DNA of 64,000 bases from Vibrio gigantis (GCF_024347515.1 NZ_AP025492.1:2976001-3040000); one strand, 5' to 3'; positions 7,987-20,043 are shown, counted from the first letter of the stretch. Notes: generated by a model from the sequence alone, not told the origin. Program-made: numbers and translations.

Positions 7987-9879
7987 TTACAGTACTAGAC
8001 GACGAATGTCAGATAGTGCGCTGTTTAGGAAAGTAATGAAGCGTGCACCTTCAGCACCATCGATCACACGGTGGTCGTATGATAGAGATAGAGGAAGCTG
8101 TAGACGTGGTTGGAACTCTTTACCATTCCAAACTGGCTTAATTTCAGACTTAGATACACCTAGGATACCTACTTCTGGAGCATTTACGATTGGAGTAAAT
8201 GCAGTACCGCCAATACCACCAAGGCTAGAGATTGTGAAACAACCGCCTTGCATGTCTGCCGCTGTTAGCTTACCAGAACGTGCTTTCTTAGAAACAGCCA
8301 TTAGCTCTTCAGATAGCTCGTAAATGCCTTTCTTGTTCACGTCTTTGAATACAGGAACAACTAGACCGTTTGGTGTATCAACAGCGATACCCACGTTTAC
8401 GTACTTCTTAAGAATGATGCTTTCGCCATCTTCAGAAAGAGAAGAGTTAAACGCTGGGAATGCTTCTAGCGCTTTAGCAACAGCTTTCATGATGAACACA
8501 AGTGGAGTGATCTTCATGCCTGTGTCTTTCTTCGCTTCGATTGCGTTCTGTTCTTTACGGAATGCTTCTAGCTCAGTGATGTCAGCGTTATCCCACTGTG
8601 TAACGTGAGGGATCATTACCCAGTTACGGTGTAGGTTTGCGCCAGAGATCTTCTTGATCTTAGAAAGCTTCTGAACTTCAGTTTCGCCGAACTTGCTGAA
8701 GTCAACTTTTGGCCATGGTAGTAGACCAAGAGCAGAACCGTCGCCGCCTTTGCCAGATGCTGCTGCACCAGACTCTAGGCGCTTAAGCGCATCTTTAACG
8801 TAAGACTGAACGTCTTCTTTAAGGATACGGCTCTTACGACCAGTACCTTTAACCTTAGAAAGGTTAACGCCAAACTCACGAGCAAGACGACGAACAACTG
8901 GAGAAGCGTGCGCGTAGTCACCGTTCTCTTGGAAGTCGCCAGCTGCTGCTGGAGCCGCTGCAGGTGCTTCTGCTTTAGGAGCAGGTGCCGCCGCTGGAGC
9001 TGCTGCTTGTGCAGGTGCTGCAACAGGAGCAGGCGCTGCGCCTTCAACTACGAAAGTCATGATTAGAGAGCCAGTTGACACTTTGTCGCCAGCTGCAATC
9101 TTGATTTCTTTTACTGTACCAGCGAATGGTGCAGGAACTTCCATTGAAGCTTTGTCGCCTTCAACAGTAATTAGAGATTGCTCTTCTTCTACTGTATCAC
9201 CAACCGCTACCATGATTTCAGTAACTTCTACTTCGTCACCACCGATATCAGGAACGTTTACTTCTTTCTCAGCAGACGCTGCTGGAGCCGCTGCAACTGG
9301 TGCTGCCGCCGCAGGAGCCGGAGCTGCTACAGGTGCTGAACCAGCTACTTCGAATACCATTACTAGAGAACCAGTAGAAACTGAATCACCAGAAGCGATC
9401 TTGATTTCTTTAACGATACCAGCGAATGGTGCAGGAACTTCCATTGAAGCCTTGTCGCCTTCAACAGTAAGAAGAGATTGCTCTTCTTCTACTGAATCAC
9501 CGATAGCAACCATGATTTCAGTTACTTCAACTTCATCACCGCCGATATCTGGTACGTGAACTTCTTTAAGCTCAGCTGCCGCTGCAGGAGCTGCAGCAAC
9601 TGGTGCCGCCGCTTCAACTGCTGGCGCAGCCGGTGCTGCTACAGCACCCTCGGCTTCGAAAATCATGATTAGAGAACCAGTAGAAACTGAATCGCCTTCA
9701 GCTACTTTGATTTCTTTAACGATACCCGCTTGAGACGCTGGAACTTCCATTGAAGCTTTGTCGCCTTCAACAGTGATCAGTGACTGCTCTTCTTCAACCT
9801 TGTCGCCAACGTTTACAAGAATCTCAGTTACTTCAACCTCGTCAGCACCGATGTCTGGTACATTAATTTCGATTGTCAT
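7987..9879 (-). CDS. aceF: Pyruvate dehydrogenase E2, dihydrolipoamide acetyltransferase
   Basis: Core of the pyruvate dehydrogenase complex; transfers the acetyl group from lipoyl-lysine to CoA. The 630-residue protein has three tandem lipoyl domains, each with the lipoylation motif GDKASMEVP (first lysine at 41, then near 144 and 243). Ala/Pro-rich linkers separate them. A peripheral-subunit-binding domain follows ([16 protein letters not shown]), then the catalytic domain with the active-site motif DHRVIDG near the C terminus. Three lipoyl domains match E. coli AceF. The repeated domains are near-identical in DNA, so domain loss or gain by recombination would be easy. It lies 26 bases from aceE. 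Confidence 0.98.
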   Translation of the reverse strand: MTIEINVPDIGADEVEVTEILVNVGDKVEEEQSLITVEGDKASMEVPASQAGIVKEIKVAEGDSVSTGSLIMIFEAEGAVAAPAAPAVEAAAPVAAAPAAAAELKEVHVPDIGGDEVEVTEIMVAIGDSVEEEQSLLTVEGDKASMEVPAPFAGIVKEIKIASGDSVSTGSLVMVFEVAGSAPVAAPAPAAAAPVAAAPAASAEKEVNVPDIGGDEVEVTEIMVAVGDTVEEEQSLITVEGDKASMEVPAPFAGTVKEIKIAAGDKVSTGSLIMTFVVEGAAPAPVAAPAQAAAPAAAPAPKAEAPAAAPAAAGDFQENGDYAHASPVVRRLAREFGVNLSKVKGTGRKSRILKEDVQSYVKDALKRLESGAAASGKGGDGSALGLLPWPKVDFSKFGETEVQKLSKIKKISGANLHRNWVMIPHVTQWDNADITELEAFRKEQNAIEAKKDTGMKITPLVFIMKAVAKALEAFPAFNSSLSEDGESIILKKYVNVGIAVDTPNGLVVPVFKDVNKKGIYELSEELMAVSKKARSGKLTAADMQGGCFTISSLGGIGGTAFTPIVNAPEVGILGVSKSEIKPVWNGKEFQPRLQLPLSLSYDHRVIDGAEGARFITFLNSALSDIRRLVL

Positions 9880-9905
9880 TGTATTTACCTACCTTAATGC
9901 CAGTC

Positions 9906-12569
9906 TTATGCGTATTGCGGGTTAGTTTTTTCAGTGTCGATATCGAACTTAGCAATTGCTTCAACAACTACTGATTTCTCGATGTCACCACGTTTAGCCA
10001 GTTCAGTTAGAGCTGCAACTACGATGTAGCCAGCATTAACTTCGAAGTGACGACGTAGGTTTGCACGGCTGTCTGAGCGGCCGAAACCATCTGTACCAAG
10101 TACTTTGTAAGACTCAGTTGGCATGTACGCACGTACTTGCTCAGCGTAGTTCTTCATGTAATCAGTCACTGCGATTGCAGGTTCTTTACCAAGAACAGTC
10201 GTGATGTACGGTACTTTCTCTTCAGCTTCTGGGTGAAGCATGTTGTCACGCTCTACCGCTTGGCCGTCACGAGTTAGTTCGTTGAACGATGTTACTGAGA
10301 ATACGTCAGATGCTACGCCGTACTCTTCGCTTAGAATTTCAGCCGCTTTACGCGCTTCGTTCATGATAGTACCAGAGCTCATTAGTTGAACTTTGCCCTT
10401 AGCACCAGCGTGAGATTCAAGCTTGTAGATACCTTTACGGATGCCTTCTTCAGCGCCTTCTGGCATTGCTGGCATTGCGTAGTTCTCGTTCATTACTGTT
10501 AGGTAGTAGTAAACATTCTCTTGCTCAGGACCGTACATGCGACGGATACCGTCTTGCATGATTACTGCTAGCTCGTAAGCGAACGTTGGGTCGTAAGAGA
10601 TACAGTTAGGGATAGTGTTCGCTTGAATGTGCGAGTGACCATCTTCGTGCTGTAGACCTTCACCGTTCAGTGTCGTACGACCAGCTGTAGCACCTAGTAG
10701 GAAGCCACGAGCTTGTTGGTCACCTGCTAGCCATGCCATGTCACCAATACGTTGGAAACCGAACATTGAGTAGTAGATGTAGAACGGGATCATTGGTAGG
10801 TCGTTCGTGCTGTATGAAGTTGCCGCTGCAACCCATGAAGCCATAGAACCTAGCTCGTTGATACCTTCTTGAAGTACTTGACCAGACGTTGCTTCTTTGT
10901 AGTAAGAAACGATGCCTTTATCTTCAGGTGTGTATTCTTGACCGTGTGGGTTGTAGATACCAACCTGACGGAATAGACCTTCCATACCGAATGTACGAGC
11001 TTCATCACAGATGATAGGAACGATGTTCTTACCAATGTTCTTATCTTTAAGAAGGATGTTTAGCGTACGTACATAAGCCATAGTTGTAGAGATATCACGC
11101 TTCTGTTCACCTAGTAGAGGTGCGAATGCGTCTAGCTCAGGAACTTTGAATTCTTGAGTGAATTTAGGCAGACGTGCAGGCGTGTAACCTTGTAGGGCTT
11201 TACGACGAGCATGTAGGTATTCGTACTCAGCAGAACCTTCTTCAAGAGTTAGGTAAGGAAGCTCAGACACTTTCTCATCAGAAAGTAGGTCTTGTAGACC
11301 TAGACGGTCACGTAGGTATTGTACGTGAGTCATGTCCATCTTCTTAACACCGTGAGCGATGTTCTTACCTTCTGCAGCTTCACCCATGCCGTAACCTTTA
11401 ACTGTTTTAGCTAGGATTACTGTTGGTTTGCCACCTGTCTCTTTTGCATTGTTGAATGCAGCGAACAGTTTAGAAGAATCGTGACCACCACGCTTCAGTT
11501 CGAAGATTTGGTCGTCAGTCATGTCTGCAACTAGTGCAGCCGTTTCTGGGTACTTACCAAAGAAGTGCTCACGTACGTATGCGCCATCTTTAGATTTGAA
11601 TGTCTGGTAGTCACCATCGATAGTTTCGTTCATTAGTTGAAGAAGCTTACCAGTAGTGTCTTTAGCTAGTAGAGAATCCCAGTTGCTACCCCAGATAACT
11701 TTAACAACGTTCCAACCTGCGCCTTTGAATAGGCCTTCAAGTTCTTGGATGATGCTACCGTTACCCATTACAGGGCCGTCTAGACGCTGTAGGTTACAGT
11801 TGATTAGGAAACATAGGTTGTCTAGCTTCTCACGCGCAGCGAAAGAGATAGCACCACGTGATTCTGGCTCATCCATCTCACCGTCGCCTAGGAACGCGTA
11901 TACGCGTTGCGCTGAAGTATCTTTAAGGCCACGGCCTTCTAGGTACTTAAGGAAACGAGCTTGGTAGATCGCAGAGATCGGACCTAGACCCATAGATACT
12001 GTAGGGAACTGCCAGAACTCAGGCATCAGTTTAGGGTGCGGGTAAGAAGGGATACCTTTACCATCAACTTCTTGACGGAAGTTATCTAGCTGCTCTTCAG
12101 TTAGACGACCTTCAACGAATGCACGAGAGTAGATACCAGGAGAGATGTGACCTTGGTAGTAAACTAGATCGCCACCGTCAGTCTCGTTTGGAGCACGGAA
12201 GAAGTGGTTGAAACATACTTCGTAGAACGCTGCTGCTGACTGGTAAGAAGCCATGTGACCACCAAGGTCTAGGTCTTTCTTAGAAGCACGCAATACGATC
12301 ATGATTGCGTTCCAGCGAATAATCGAACGAATACGACGCTCAAGAGTTACGTCACCAGGGTAAGCTGGCTCTTGTGCTGCTGGAATTGTGTTGATGTAGT
12401 TTGTGTTGATGCCTGTAGCCATATCAACACCATCTAAACGCGCTTTATCTAGAACTTGTTCTAGTAAAAACTGTGCACGTTCTACACCTTCTTCACGTAC
12501 TACTGACTCAAGAGCTTCTAACCAATCTTGAGTTTCCAGAGCATCAACGTCATGCTTCATGTCAGACAT
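9906..12569 (-). CDS. aceE: Pyruvate dehydrogenase E1 component, homodimeric
   Basis: Thiamine-diphosphate enzyme that decarboxylates pyruvate and acetylates the lipoyl groups of AceF, feeding the citric acid cycle. At 887 residues it matches the single-chain E. coli AceE. The ThDP motif begins GDGEMDEPES and runs to the NLQ region (CFLINCNLQRLDGPV). Further conserved blocks include VKGYGMG and GLQHEDGHSHI. It lies between pdhR and aceF on the same strand, with 62 and 26 bases between, as one operon. Confidence 0.98.
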   Translation of the reverse strand: MSDMKHDVDALETQDWLEALESVVREEGVERAQFLLEQVLDKARLDGVDMATGINTNYINTIPAAQEPAYPGDVTLERRIRSIIRWNAIMIVLRASKKDLDLGGHMASYQSAAAFYEVCFNHFFRAPNETDGGDLVYYQGHISPGIYSRAFVEGRLTEEQLDNFRQEVDGKGIPSYPHPKLMPEFWQFPTVSMGLGPISAIYQARFLKYLEGRGLKDTSAQRVYAFLGDGEMDEPESRGAISFAAREKLDNLCFLINCNLQRLDGPVMGNGSIIQELEGLFKGAGWNVVKVIWGSNWDSLLAKDTTGKLLQLMNETIDGDYQTFKSKDGAYVREHFFGKYPETAALVADMTDDQIFELKRGGHDSSKLFAAFNNAKETGGKPTVILAKTVKGYGMGEAAEGKNIAHGVKKMDMTHVQYLRDRLGLQDLLSDEKVSELPYLTLEEGSAEYEYLHARRKALQGYTPARLPKFTQEFKVPELDAFAPLLGEQKRDISTTMAYVRTLNILLKDKNIGKNIVPIICDEARTFGMEGLFRQVGIYNPHGQEYTPEDKGIVSYYKEATSGQVLQEGINELGSMASWVAAATSYSTNDLPMIPFYIYYSMFGFQRIGDMAWLAGDQQARGFLLGATAGRTTLNGEGLQHEDGHSHIQANTIPNCISYDPTFAYELAVIMQDGIRRMYGPEQENVYYYLTVMNENYAMPAMPEGAEEGIRKGIYKLESHAGAKGKVQLMSSGTIMNEARKAAEILSEEYGVASDVFSVTSFNELTRDGQAVERDNMLHPEAEEKVPYITTVLGKEPAIAVTDYMKNYAEQVRAYMPTESYKVLGTDGFGRSDSRANLRRHFEVNAGYIVVAALTELAKRGDIEKSVVVEAIAKFDIDTEKTNPQYA

Positions 12570-12631
12570 GGCGATCTATCCTTTTTGTTAGTTGGATTCT
12601 ACTAAACACGTAAAAAGCCGAAGTATTACGG

Positions 12632-13393
12632 CTATTTACCCTGTTGAATTCGACGTAAAGAACGTTCGCGACGCGACTCTTCTTTGGTCAAATCCAGCAA
12701 TGTTTCTTCGATGTAAGCTAAATGAGAGTGTGACATTTCACGAGCCTGTTCTGGCTGTCCTGAAACGATCGCATCCACAATGTTAGCTCGATGTATACTC
12801 ACTTTCTCCACAACGTCTTTACGACGATGCAACAGCTTTAAATTTTCTAAGACATTTTGTTCGAGTAACGGAGCCAAACTACGAACAATGTGCAATAACA
12901 CCACATTGTGCGCTGCCTCTGTTAAAGCAATAAGAAAAGCCATCACCGCTGCAGATTCGGCTTCAATATCACCCTTATCTTGCGCGCCGCGAATTTTTTC
13001 TTGGCATGCTTGAATTCGAGCAAAGTCTTCATCAGTGCCACGCAATGCCGCGAAGTAAGCCGAAATCCCTTCCATCGCATGACGCGATTCCAACAAGTCT
13101 AGTTGGGTTTCAGAATGGGAGGACAACAAATTAAGCAAAGGATCTGAAAAGCTTTTCCAGATATTTTCACTAACAAACGTACCTCCACCCTGACGGCGAG
13201 TAAGCAAGCGTTTTGCTTCTAAACGTTGTATCGCTTCTCGGATTGAAGGACGAGACACATCGAACTGTTTCGCCAGTTCGCGCTCAGGCGGCAGCTGCTG
13301 CCCTGGAGCCAGTGTTCCTTCCACTATCAACCTTTCTAACTCTTGTTCGATAACATCGGAGAGTTTTGGCTGACGAATCCTTTGATAAGCCAT
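12632..13393 (-). CDS. pdhR: Pyruvate-responsive repressor PdhR (GntR/FadR family)
   Basis: GntR-family repressor of the pyruvate dehydrogenase operon, released by pyruvate. The longest frame starts at 13438, but the family N terminus [17 protein letters not shown] begins at the ATG at 13393, giving 253 residues like E. coli PdhR; the upstream part would overlap the operator. The winged helix ([20 protein letters not shown]) is followed by an FCD ligand domain. It is the first gene of the leftward operon. A perfect PdhR-type palindrome lies 31 bases before the start, which indicates autoregulation together with aceE and aceF. Confidence 0.96.
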   Translation of the reverse strand: MAYQRIRQPKLSDVIEQELERLIVEGTLAPGQQLPPERELAKQFDVSRPSIREAIQRLEAKRLLTRRQGGGTFVSENIWKSFSDPLLNLLSSHSETQLDLLESRHAMEGISAYFAALRGTDEDFARIQACQEKIRGAQDKGDIEAESAAVMAFLIALTEAAHNVVLLHIVRSLAPLLEQNVLENLKLLHRRKDVVEKVSIHRANIVDAIVSGQPEQAREMSHSHLAYIEETLLDLTKEESRRERSLRRIQQGK

Positions 13394-13423
13394 AGTTTGT
13401 TGTTCTTCTTTTTCTTCGCTGAC

Positions 13424-13440
13424 AATTGGTAATACCAATT
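13424..13440. promoter_or_regulatory. PdhR operator, perfect palindrome
   Basis: AATTGGTAATACCAATT is a perfect inverted repeat with a three-base spacer and fits the E. coli PdhR consensus ATTGGTNNNACCAAT. It is 31 bases upstream of the pdhR ATG. Confidence 0.88.
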
Positions 13441-13560
13441 TTAAGTTGGGCAGAAATTAACATAATTAAAACGCCACTGTCCAGTGCAAAATTGACCTGC
13501 ATCATAGAACACAGCGTGAATTAACCATGATTTAACAAATGAAATTTAAAACAGCAACCA

Positions 13561-13577
13561 AATTGGTCTTACCATTT
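13561..13577. promoter_or_regulatory. Second, imperfect PdhR-like operator
   Basis: AATTGGTCTTACCATTT keeps both PdhR half-sites with one substitution in the core, 137 bases upstream of the perfect operator. Two sites could support looping or control of a second promoter. Confidence 0.6.
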
Positions 13578-13876
13578 ACAGGAGTAATACTTTTGGGGAG
13601 TATTCGTGCTAGAAAGTTTCAGGATAAAAATGAATTGTTTCAGAAAGATTAGTATCACTTGTTCAAAAATCAAACCAAGCGCACATTTAGGGTCGAATTT
13701 CTGTTAATAAGTTTTAATAAATGAGTGTTTGATAAGCTCGTCACACTCTCTATTTATTGACGCTCTCCTCTTCACCACTTTCTTTACATCGCAACAACAA
13801 AAATTCACAAGTCATTATGCTAGGCGTTGATTATTCAACGCCCTACGACGGCAAGGCACTTTTCAAAAAGTAAGGC

Positions 13877-14425
13877 TTAAGCTTTGAGCTTTCCTTTAAA
13901 TTTCGGCCAGTCGAAGACCAAACCAGGGTCTGTTTTACGTAGAGGTGCGATATATTGATGGCCAGTGATACGCTCGGTGGTGATTTGAGGGAAAGTCGAT
14001 ACGATCGTTTCTGTTAATTGGGCAAGCGCTTGATACTGCAGCTCGGTGTAAGCAACAAAATCACTGCCTTCCAGCTCAATACCAATAGAGTAATCATTGC
14101 ACCTTTCGCGCCCAGCAAAGCTCGACTGGCCCGCATGCCAAGCTCGGTCTAAGAAAGAAACAAACTGCACCACTTCCCCATCGCGACGAATCAAGCAATG
14201 CGCCGAGACACCCATTTGGTGAATCACCTTAAAAAATGGATGTTCTGTAGGATCAAGTTTGCCCGTAAAAAACTGTTCTATGTAAGGCCCACCAAACTGA
14301 CCCGGAGGTAAGCTAATGTTGTGAACCACCAGCAGAGAAACATCATCGACACTAGGTCTAGCATCAAAATACGGGGAAGGAACATGCCGAGCATTGTCAT
14401 ACCATCCGTTGGAGCTGATCGTCAT
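13877..14425 (-). CDS. ampD: 1,6-anhydro-N-acetylmuramyl-L-alanine amidase AmpD
   Basis: Cytosolic zinc amidase of peptidoglycan recycling; removes the peptide from anhydro-muropeptides and so keeps the AmpR-type inducer low where AmpC-like beta-lactamases exist. The protein begins MTISSNGWYDNARHVPSPYF and has the family blocks LLVVHNISLPPGQFGG, AWHAGQSSF and TGHQYIAPLRKTDPG, with the zinc His in VVHN and later His and Asp. An in-frame upstream start at 14476 would add 17 residues absent from the family, so I chose 14425 (182 residues, E. coli 183). Divergent from nadC, the same adjacency as in E. coli. Confidence 0.95.
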   Translation of the reverse strand: MTISSNGWYDNARHVPSPYFDARPSVDDVSLLVVHNISLPPGQFGGPYIEQFFTGKLDPTEHPFFKVIHQMGVSAHCLIRRDGEVVQFVSFLDRAWHAGQSSFAGRERCNDYSIGIELEGSDFVAYTELQYQALAQLTETIVSTFPQITTERITGHQYIAPLRKTDPGLVFDWPKFKGKLKA

Positions 14426-14478
14426 CTTAGTCTCACTTTCTTTTCTGCTAGCACAATAAGATGTGACCTTGCCCATAG

Positions 14479-15450
<972 letters not shown>

Positions 15451-15477
15451 TTGACTGAATAATAAATAATTTCTGTA

Positions 15478-15501
15478 AAGGCACTGTTGATGACAGTGCC
15501 T
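15478..15501 (+). terminator. Terminator of nadC
   Basis: AGGCACTGT and ACAGTGCCT form a stem followed by TTTTTT, 28 bases past the nadC stop. It separates nadC from the pil operon. Confidence 0.85.
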
Positions 15502-15703
15502 TTTTTATTGCCTTAATTATCAGTATTTCAAACCGTTATTTAAGTTGATCGCATAAATTTGCGCGCTATATGAAACACCACACTAATAAATACAAAACCA
15601 CTCGCGACCACACCTGAACACCATTCCACTTCTACATTTCGACTTCTATTCTTTCCATCAACCAGTGCTTGCGCTGAAACAAACTAAAGAATGGAATTAG
15701 ACA

Positions 15704-16171
15704 ATGAATAACAAAAGAAAAAATCAGAAAGGTTTCACCTTAATTGAATTGATGATCGTGGTGGCGATTATAGGAATCTTGTCTGCGTTTGCTGTGCCGG
15801 CTTATCAAGATTATACGAAAAAAGCGACTCTATCAGAATTTCCAAAAGCAGCCGCTGCTGTAAAGATGGCAGTTGAACTGTGTGCTCACGAAAATGCATC
15901 TGATGCAGCATCATTTAAAACTAGCTGCATTTCAGACAACAACGGTGTTCCCGACGTGCTAACACTAAATAAGATGGAAATTAAAGCTATTGGCGGGAGC
16001 GCATCTGGAGCCGTAGATGTTCGTGTTAAGGCGTCAGCAGCTAAAGGGCCAATTAAAACTGGTGAAACCTATGTTATGACTGCAACTTATGCAGCTGAAG
16101 GTATCACTTGGGAAGCCAAATGTTACTCTGACGCAGGCCTCACTACAGCACAAGATACTTATTGCCCGTAA
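15704..16171 (+). CDS. pilA: Type IV major pilin PilA
   Basis: Prepilin of the type IVa (chitin-regulated, competence-associated) pilus. A short basic leader ends in KG before [19 protein letters not shown], the prepilin peptidase site and hydrophobic assembly helix, with the conserved Glu5 of the mature protein. The 155-residue protein contains two cysteine pairs (one in the middle, Cys...Cys around ELCAHE and TSCIS, another near the C terminus), the C-terminal one forming the D-region loop. It is the first gene of pilABCD and its TAA overlaps the ATG of pilB. In Vibrio this operon is typically induced on chitin through TfoX and cAMP-CRP; no such site was identified here. Confidence 0.94.
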   Translation: MNNKRKNQKGFTLIELMIVVAIIGILSAFAVPAYQDYTKKATLSEFPKAAAAVKMAVELCAHENASDAASFKTSCISDNNGVPDVLTLNKMEIKAIGGSASGAVDVRVKASAAKGPIKTGETYVMTATYAAEGITWEAKCYSDAGLTTAQDTYCP

Positions 16172-17859
16172 TGCTGCTAACCAACCTACCAACCGTTCTA
16201 CGTCAGGCTGGCTTACTTAGCCTGACTCAAGAACAAGCCGTGGCGGAACATGTACAAGCTTTGGGTGTTTCGACACCCGAAGCTTTACTCGTTCTAGATT
16301 TCTTCACCGGCGACTCTTTAGCAAACAACATACAAACTATTTTCGGGTTACCGTTAGTAAAACTAACCAATACTGACTACGAAGCCTTGTGTGATCAATT
16401 AGGGCTTCGTGAACTGATTACCAAGTATCGTGCTATCCCTATATCAGTCTCTAATTCTACTCTCACACTGGCCTCAGCCGACCCGACCGATTTACAAGCG
16501 GAAGATGACTTTCGATTTGCGACGGGATTACAGATCGAACTCGTTGTCGCCAATTATTCTGAGTTAGAAGGCGCTATACGCAAACTGTATGGCCGCTCCA
16601 TTTCTGGGCAAGACTCCAAGCGTAAAGAGATCACCCAAGATGAACTCGCCAATCTCGTTGAAGTCTCTGACGATGAGATGACTTCAATTGAAGATCTCAG
16701 CCAAGACGACTCTCCAGTTAGCCGATTTATCAATCAAATACTGGTTGATGCGGTGCGTAAGGGTGCATCAGATATTCATTTTGAACCTTACGAAGAGCAC
16801 TATCGCGTGCGCCTGCGTTGCGATGGCATCCTTGTCGAGATTCAGCAACCCGCCTCTCATTTAAGTCGCCGGTTATCTGCTCGCTTGAAGATTCTCGCCA
16901 AGCTTGATATTGCGGAACGTCGCTTACCCCAAGATGGACGCATTAAGCTCCGTTTGAATGATGAACTCGCGATTGATATGCGCGTATCAACGCTACCGAC
17001 TTTGTGGGGGGAAAAGATCGTACTGAGGCTGCTCGATAGCAGTGCGGCCAATCTCGATATCGACAAGCTTGGTTACAGCGACGATCAAAAAGCTCTCTAC
17101 CTTAATGCCCTTAAACGCCCACAAGGTATGATCTTGATGACAGGGCCAACCGGCAGCGGAAAAACCGTCTCCCTATACACAGGCCTTCGAGTACTGAATA
17201 CCACTGAACGCAATATTTCTACAGCTGAAGACCCAGTGGAGATTAACCTGTGTGGTATCAATCAAGTACAGGTCACACCAAAGATCGGTTTCGGATTCGC
17301 TGAAGCACTGCGCTCGTTTTTACGACAAGATCCCGATGTGGTAATGGTGGGTGAGATTCGTGATTTAGAAACCGCAGAGATCGCCATCAAAGCATCGCAA
17401 ACCGGTCACTTGGTGCTTTCGACTCTTCATACTAACTCTGCAGCGGAAACCGTCACTCGGCTCGCCCACATGGGTATTGAACCATTTAACTTAGCGTCCT
17501 CATTAAGCTTAATTATCGCTCAGCGACTGGCAAGACGCTTGTGCAACCATTGCAAAAAAAATGACGACTCTCCGGACATCTTTCTGCGCCACTCTATCCC
17601 TAACAGCCAAACCATCTATAAAGCCACCCCTCAAGGGTGTAATGAGTGTAATCAAGGCTATTCAGGTCGAGTGGGTATCTATGAAGTGATGCCTTTTACC
17701 GACAAACTCAAAAACAGCCTTATCAATAAACCCAATGCGCTAGCAATTGAAGACCTTGCGCGTCGAGAAGGCATGCGAACACTGCAAGAGTCAGGTCTGG
17801 ATAAATTGCTTGAAGGCACCACCAGCTATCAAGAACTGCAACGTGTTCTGTACATATAA
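16171..17859 (+). CDS. pilB: Type IV pilus assembly ATPase PilB
   Basis: Hexameric cytoplasmic ATPase that drives pilus extension. The 562-residue protein has an N-terminal MshEN-type domain, Walker A GPTGSGKT in the middle, Asp and His boxes (EDPVEI, STLHTNSA), Walker B-region DPDVVMVGEIRD and a zinc-binding tetracysteine in CNHCKK and CNEC. A TTG at 16162 is in frame, but the ATG at 16171 overlaps the pilA stop in TAATG and gives the usual [10 protein letters not shown] start, so translation is probably coupled. Confidence 0.95.
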   Translation: MLLTNLPTVLRQAGLLSLTQEQAVAEHVQALGVSTPEALLVLDFFTGDSLANNIQTIFGLPLVKLTNTDYEALCDQLGLRELITKYRAIPISVSNSTLTLASADPTDLQAEDDFRFATGLQIELVVANYSELEGAIRKLYGRSISGQDSKRKEITQDELANLVEVSDDEMTSIEDLSQDDSPVSRFINQILVDAVRKGASDIHFEPYEEHYRVRLRCDGILVEIQQPASHLSRRLSARLKILAKLDIAERRLPQDGRIKLRLNDELAIDMRVSTLPTLWGEKIVLRLLDSSAANLDIDKLGYSDDQKALYLNALKRPQGMILMTGPTGSGKTVSLYTGLRVLNTTERNISTAEDPVEINLCGINQVQVTPKIGFGFAEALRSFLRQDPDVVMVGEIRDLETAEIAIKASQTGHLVLSTLHTNSAAETVTRLAHMGIEPFNLASSLSLIIAQRLARRLCNHCKKNDDSPDIFLRHSIPNSQTIYKATPQGCNECNQGYSGRVGIYEVMPFTDKLKNSLINKPNALAIEDLARREGMRTLQESGLDKLLEGTTSYQELQRVLYI

Positions 17860-17874
17860 CCCAATGGAGCATCA

Positions 17875-19104
17875 ATGAGTAGCAAGTCCAAACAATCACA
17901 ATTAAAAAGCTATCACTGGAAAGGTATTAACAGCTCAGGCAAGAAAGTGTCAGGACAAACCTTAGCGCTTACCGAATTAGAAGTGCGAGAAAAGCTCAAA
18001 GAACAACATATTCAAATTAAGAAAATCAAAAAGAAAAGTATTTCAGCCGTCACTCGTTTAACACATCGCGTCAAAGCCAAAGACATCACAATTTTAACTC
18101 GGCAACTTGCGACTATGCTCGCCACCGGTGTCCCCATCGTACAAGCGATAAAGTTGGTATCAGACAATCACCGTAAAGCAGAAATGAAATCAATTTTATC
18201 GCACATCTGCAAAGGTGTAGAAGCCGGAACACCAATCTCAAAAGCGATGCGAACCGCAAGCCGCCACTTTGATGACCTCTACACCGACTTGGTCGCGACA
18301 GGTGAATTGTCCGGTAACCTTGCGCAAGTGTTTGAACGCTTAGCGACTTATCGAGAAAAGAGCGAGCAACTAAAATCTAAAGTCGTCAAAGCACTGATTT
18401 ACCCCGCGATGGTGGTCACCGTTGCACTGACCGTTTCTTATTTAATGCTGACGATGGTCATTCCGGAGTTTGAGTCGATGTTTTCAGGCTTTGGTGCAGA
18501 CTTACCTTGGTTTACTCAGCAAGTACTCTACCTTTCCCATTGGATGCAGGCTTACAGTTTTTATGCGGCTGTAAGCATCGGACTTCTTGTCCTGATTATT
18601 TACCAACTGTGCCAGCGCTCCCACTCGTTCAGACTGTCTGTCAGTCGGCTAGGATTGCGTTTCCCTGTTCTCGGTGGCGTATTAGCTAAAGCCTCAATAG
18701 CCAAATTCAGCCGAACCTTATCAACAAGCTTTAGTTCCGGTATTCCTATTTTAATGAGCCTAAAAACCACAGCCAAAACCTCAGGAAACCTGCATTATGA
18801 ATCAGCAATCATTGAGGTTCACCGAGAAACCGCAGCAGGCATGCCAATGTATATCGCGATGCGCAATACCAATGCCTTCCCTGAAATGGTGTTGCAGATG
18901 GTGATGATTGGTGAAGAGTCGGGCAACCTTGATGATATGCTCAACAAAGTCGCTTCCATTTACGAGTTTGAAGTAGACAACACCGTCGACAATTTAGGCA
19001 AAATTTTAGAACCATTGATCATCGTATTTTTGGGTACGGTTGTTGGCGGGCTTGTGGTTGCGATGTACTTACCGATCTTTAATCTTATGAGTGTGTTAGG
19101 ATAG
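17875..19104 (+). CDS. pilC: Type IV pilus inner-membrane platform protein PilC
   Basis: Polytopic inner-membrane protein that anchors the pilus motor and connects to PilB. It has 409 residues and two type II secretion F domains. The first contains [19 protein letters not shown] and the second the matching [18 protein letters not shown], each followed by a hydrophobic hairpin; the C terminus ends in a membrane helix. The ATG follows GGAGC and lies 15 bases past pilB, in the same operon. Confidence 0.95.
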   Translation: MSSKSKQSQLKSYHWKGINSSGKKVSGQTLALTELEVREKLKEQHIQIKKIKKKSISAVTRLTHRVKAKDITILTRQLATMLATGVPIVQAIKLVSDNHRKAEMKSILSHICKGVEAGTPISKAMRTASRHFDDLYTDLVATGELSGNLAQVFERLATYREKSEQLKSKVVKALIYPAMVVTVALTVSYLMLTMVIPEFESMFSGFGADLPWFTQQVLYLSHWMQAYSFYAAVSIGLLVLIIYQLCQRSHSFRLSVSRLGLRFPVLGGVLAKASIAKFSRTLSTSFSSGIPILMSLKTTAKTSGNLHYESAIIEVHRETAAGMPMYIAMRNTNAFPEMVLQMVMIGEESGNLDDMLNKVASIYEFEVDNTVDNLGKILEPLIIVFLGTVVGGLVVAMYLPIFNLMSVLG

Positions 19105-19171
19105 CCAAAAGCAACTTAACACCCATGAGTAGCAAACTTCTGCTCATATAGATCAAGTGGTAAAGGACACT

Positions 19172-20041
19172 ATGGAAGTATTTCACTACTATCCTTGGCT
19201 ATTCCCCGTATTAGCTTTCATTTTTAGCCTTCTTATCGGCAGCTTCCTCAACGTAGTCATACACCGCTTACCGATTATGATGGAGCGAGAGTGGCAACAA
19301 GAGTGCTCGGAGTATTTCTCTCAATATAAAATCCCAGTACCTGAAGGGAAATTTAACCTAAGTATTCCACGTTCGACTTGCCCGAAATGTGAAACCCAAT
19401 TAAGAATTATCGACAATATTCCAGTATTAAGCTGGTTGTTCTTAAAGGGCAAGTGTCACAGTTGTGCTAGTCCAATCAGTGCTCGCTACCCTTTGGTCGA
19501 GCTGCTTACCGCAATCCTTTGTACCGTAGTCGCGAGCCACTTTGGTTTCAGTTTCTACGCTATTGCACTGATCTTTTTCACTTTCGCATTGATTACGGCG
19601 ACCTTTATCGATCTCGACACCATGCTGCTGCCTGATCAAATCACCTTACCTTTGGTTTGGTCTGGTATCGCTTTAGCACTGTTCAATGTCAGCCCAGTAT
19701 CGCTGCAAGATTCTGTGGTTGGTGCAATGGTTGGCTACTTAGCTCTATGGTCTGTTTATTGGCTGTTCAAACTACTAACGGGCAAAGAAGGCATGGGTTA
19801 CGGTGACTTTAAACTCTTAGCGGCACTTGGCGCGTGGCTTGGTTGGCAGCATCTACCAATGATCATCCTGTTATCTTCGCTTGTTGGCCTTGTATTTGGT
19901 TTGATTCAACTTCGCTTAAAACAACAAGGCATCGATAAAGCCTTTCCATTTGGTCCCTATCTCGCGATTGCTGGTTGGGTAAGCCTATTGTGGGGTAACG
20001 ACATCATGGGTTGGTATTTCACTTCTGTATTAGGAATTTAA
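19172..20041 (+). CDS. pilD: Prepilin peptidase / N-methyltransferase PilD
   Basis: Inner-membrane aspartate protease that cleaves and N-methylates type IV prepilins and type II secretion pseudopilins. The protein carries the zinc-binding tetracysteine (CPKC and CHSC), the catalytic aspartates in [12 protein letters not shown] and GYGDFKLL, and about seven membrane segments. A GTG at 19157 is in frame, but the ATG at 19172 has AAAGGA upstream and starts [12 protein letters not shown], giving 289 residues. The stop is two bases before the coaE ATG. Confidence 0.95.
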   Translation: MEVFHYYPWLFPVLAFIFSLLIGSFLNVVIHRLPIMMEREWQQECSEYFSQYKIPVPEGKFNLSIPRSTCPKCETQLRIIDNIPVLSWLFLKGKCHSCASPISARYPLVELLTAILCTVVASHFGFSFYAIALIFFTFALITATFIDLDTMLLPDQITLPLVWSGIALALFNVSPVSLQDSVVGAMVGYLALWSVYWLFKLLTGKEGMGYGDFKLLAALGAWLGWQHLPMIILLSSLVGLVFGLIQLRLKQQGIDKAFPFGPYLAIAGWVSLLWGNDIMGWYFTSVLGI

Positions 20042-20043
20042 CC

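Larger units (their letters stand above)
13394..13876. promoter_or_regulatory. Intergenic region upstream of pdhR
   Basis: About 480 bases between pdhR and ampD, both leftward. It contains two PdhR-type palindromes (13424-13440 and 13561-13577), so the pdh operon promoter must be here. A perfect stem of GGCGTTGA and TCAACGCC at 13823-13842 lies past the ampD stop but lacks a T-run. No gene is evident. Confidence 0.7.

Noticed and set aside
9059..9879. Duplicated DNA in aceF as an assembly or rearrangement artefact
   Set aside because: Three lipoyl domains are normal for AceF, and the repeats are in frame and functional.
15540..15700. Sigma-54 or CRP site upstream of pilA
   Set aside because: I could not find a sequence close enough to a consensus to support a call.
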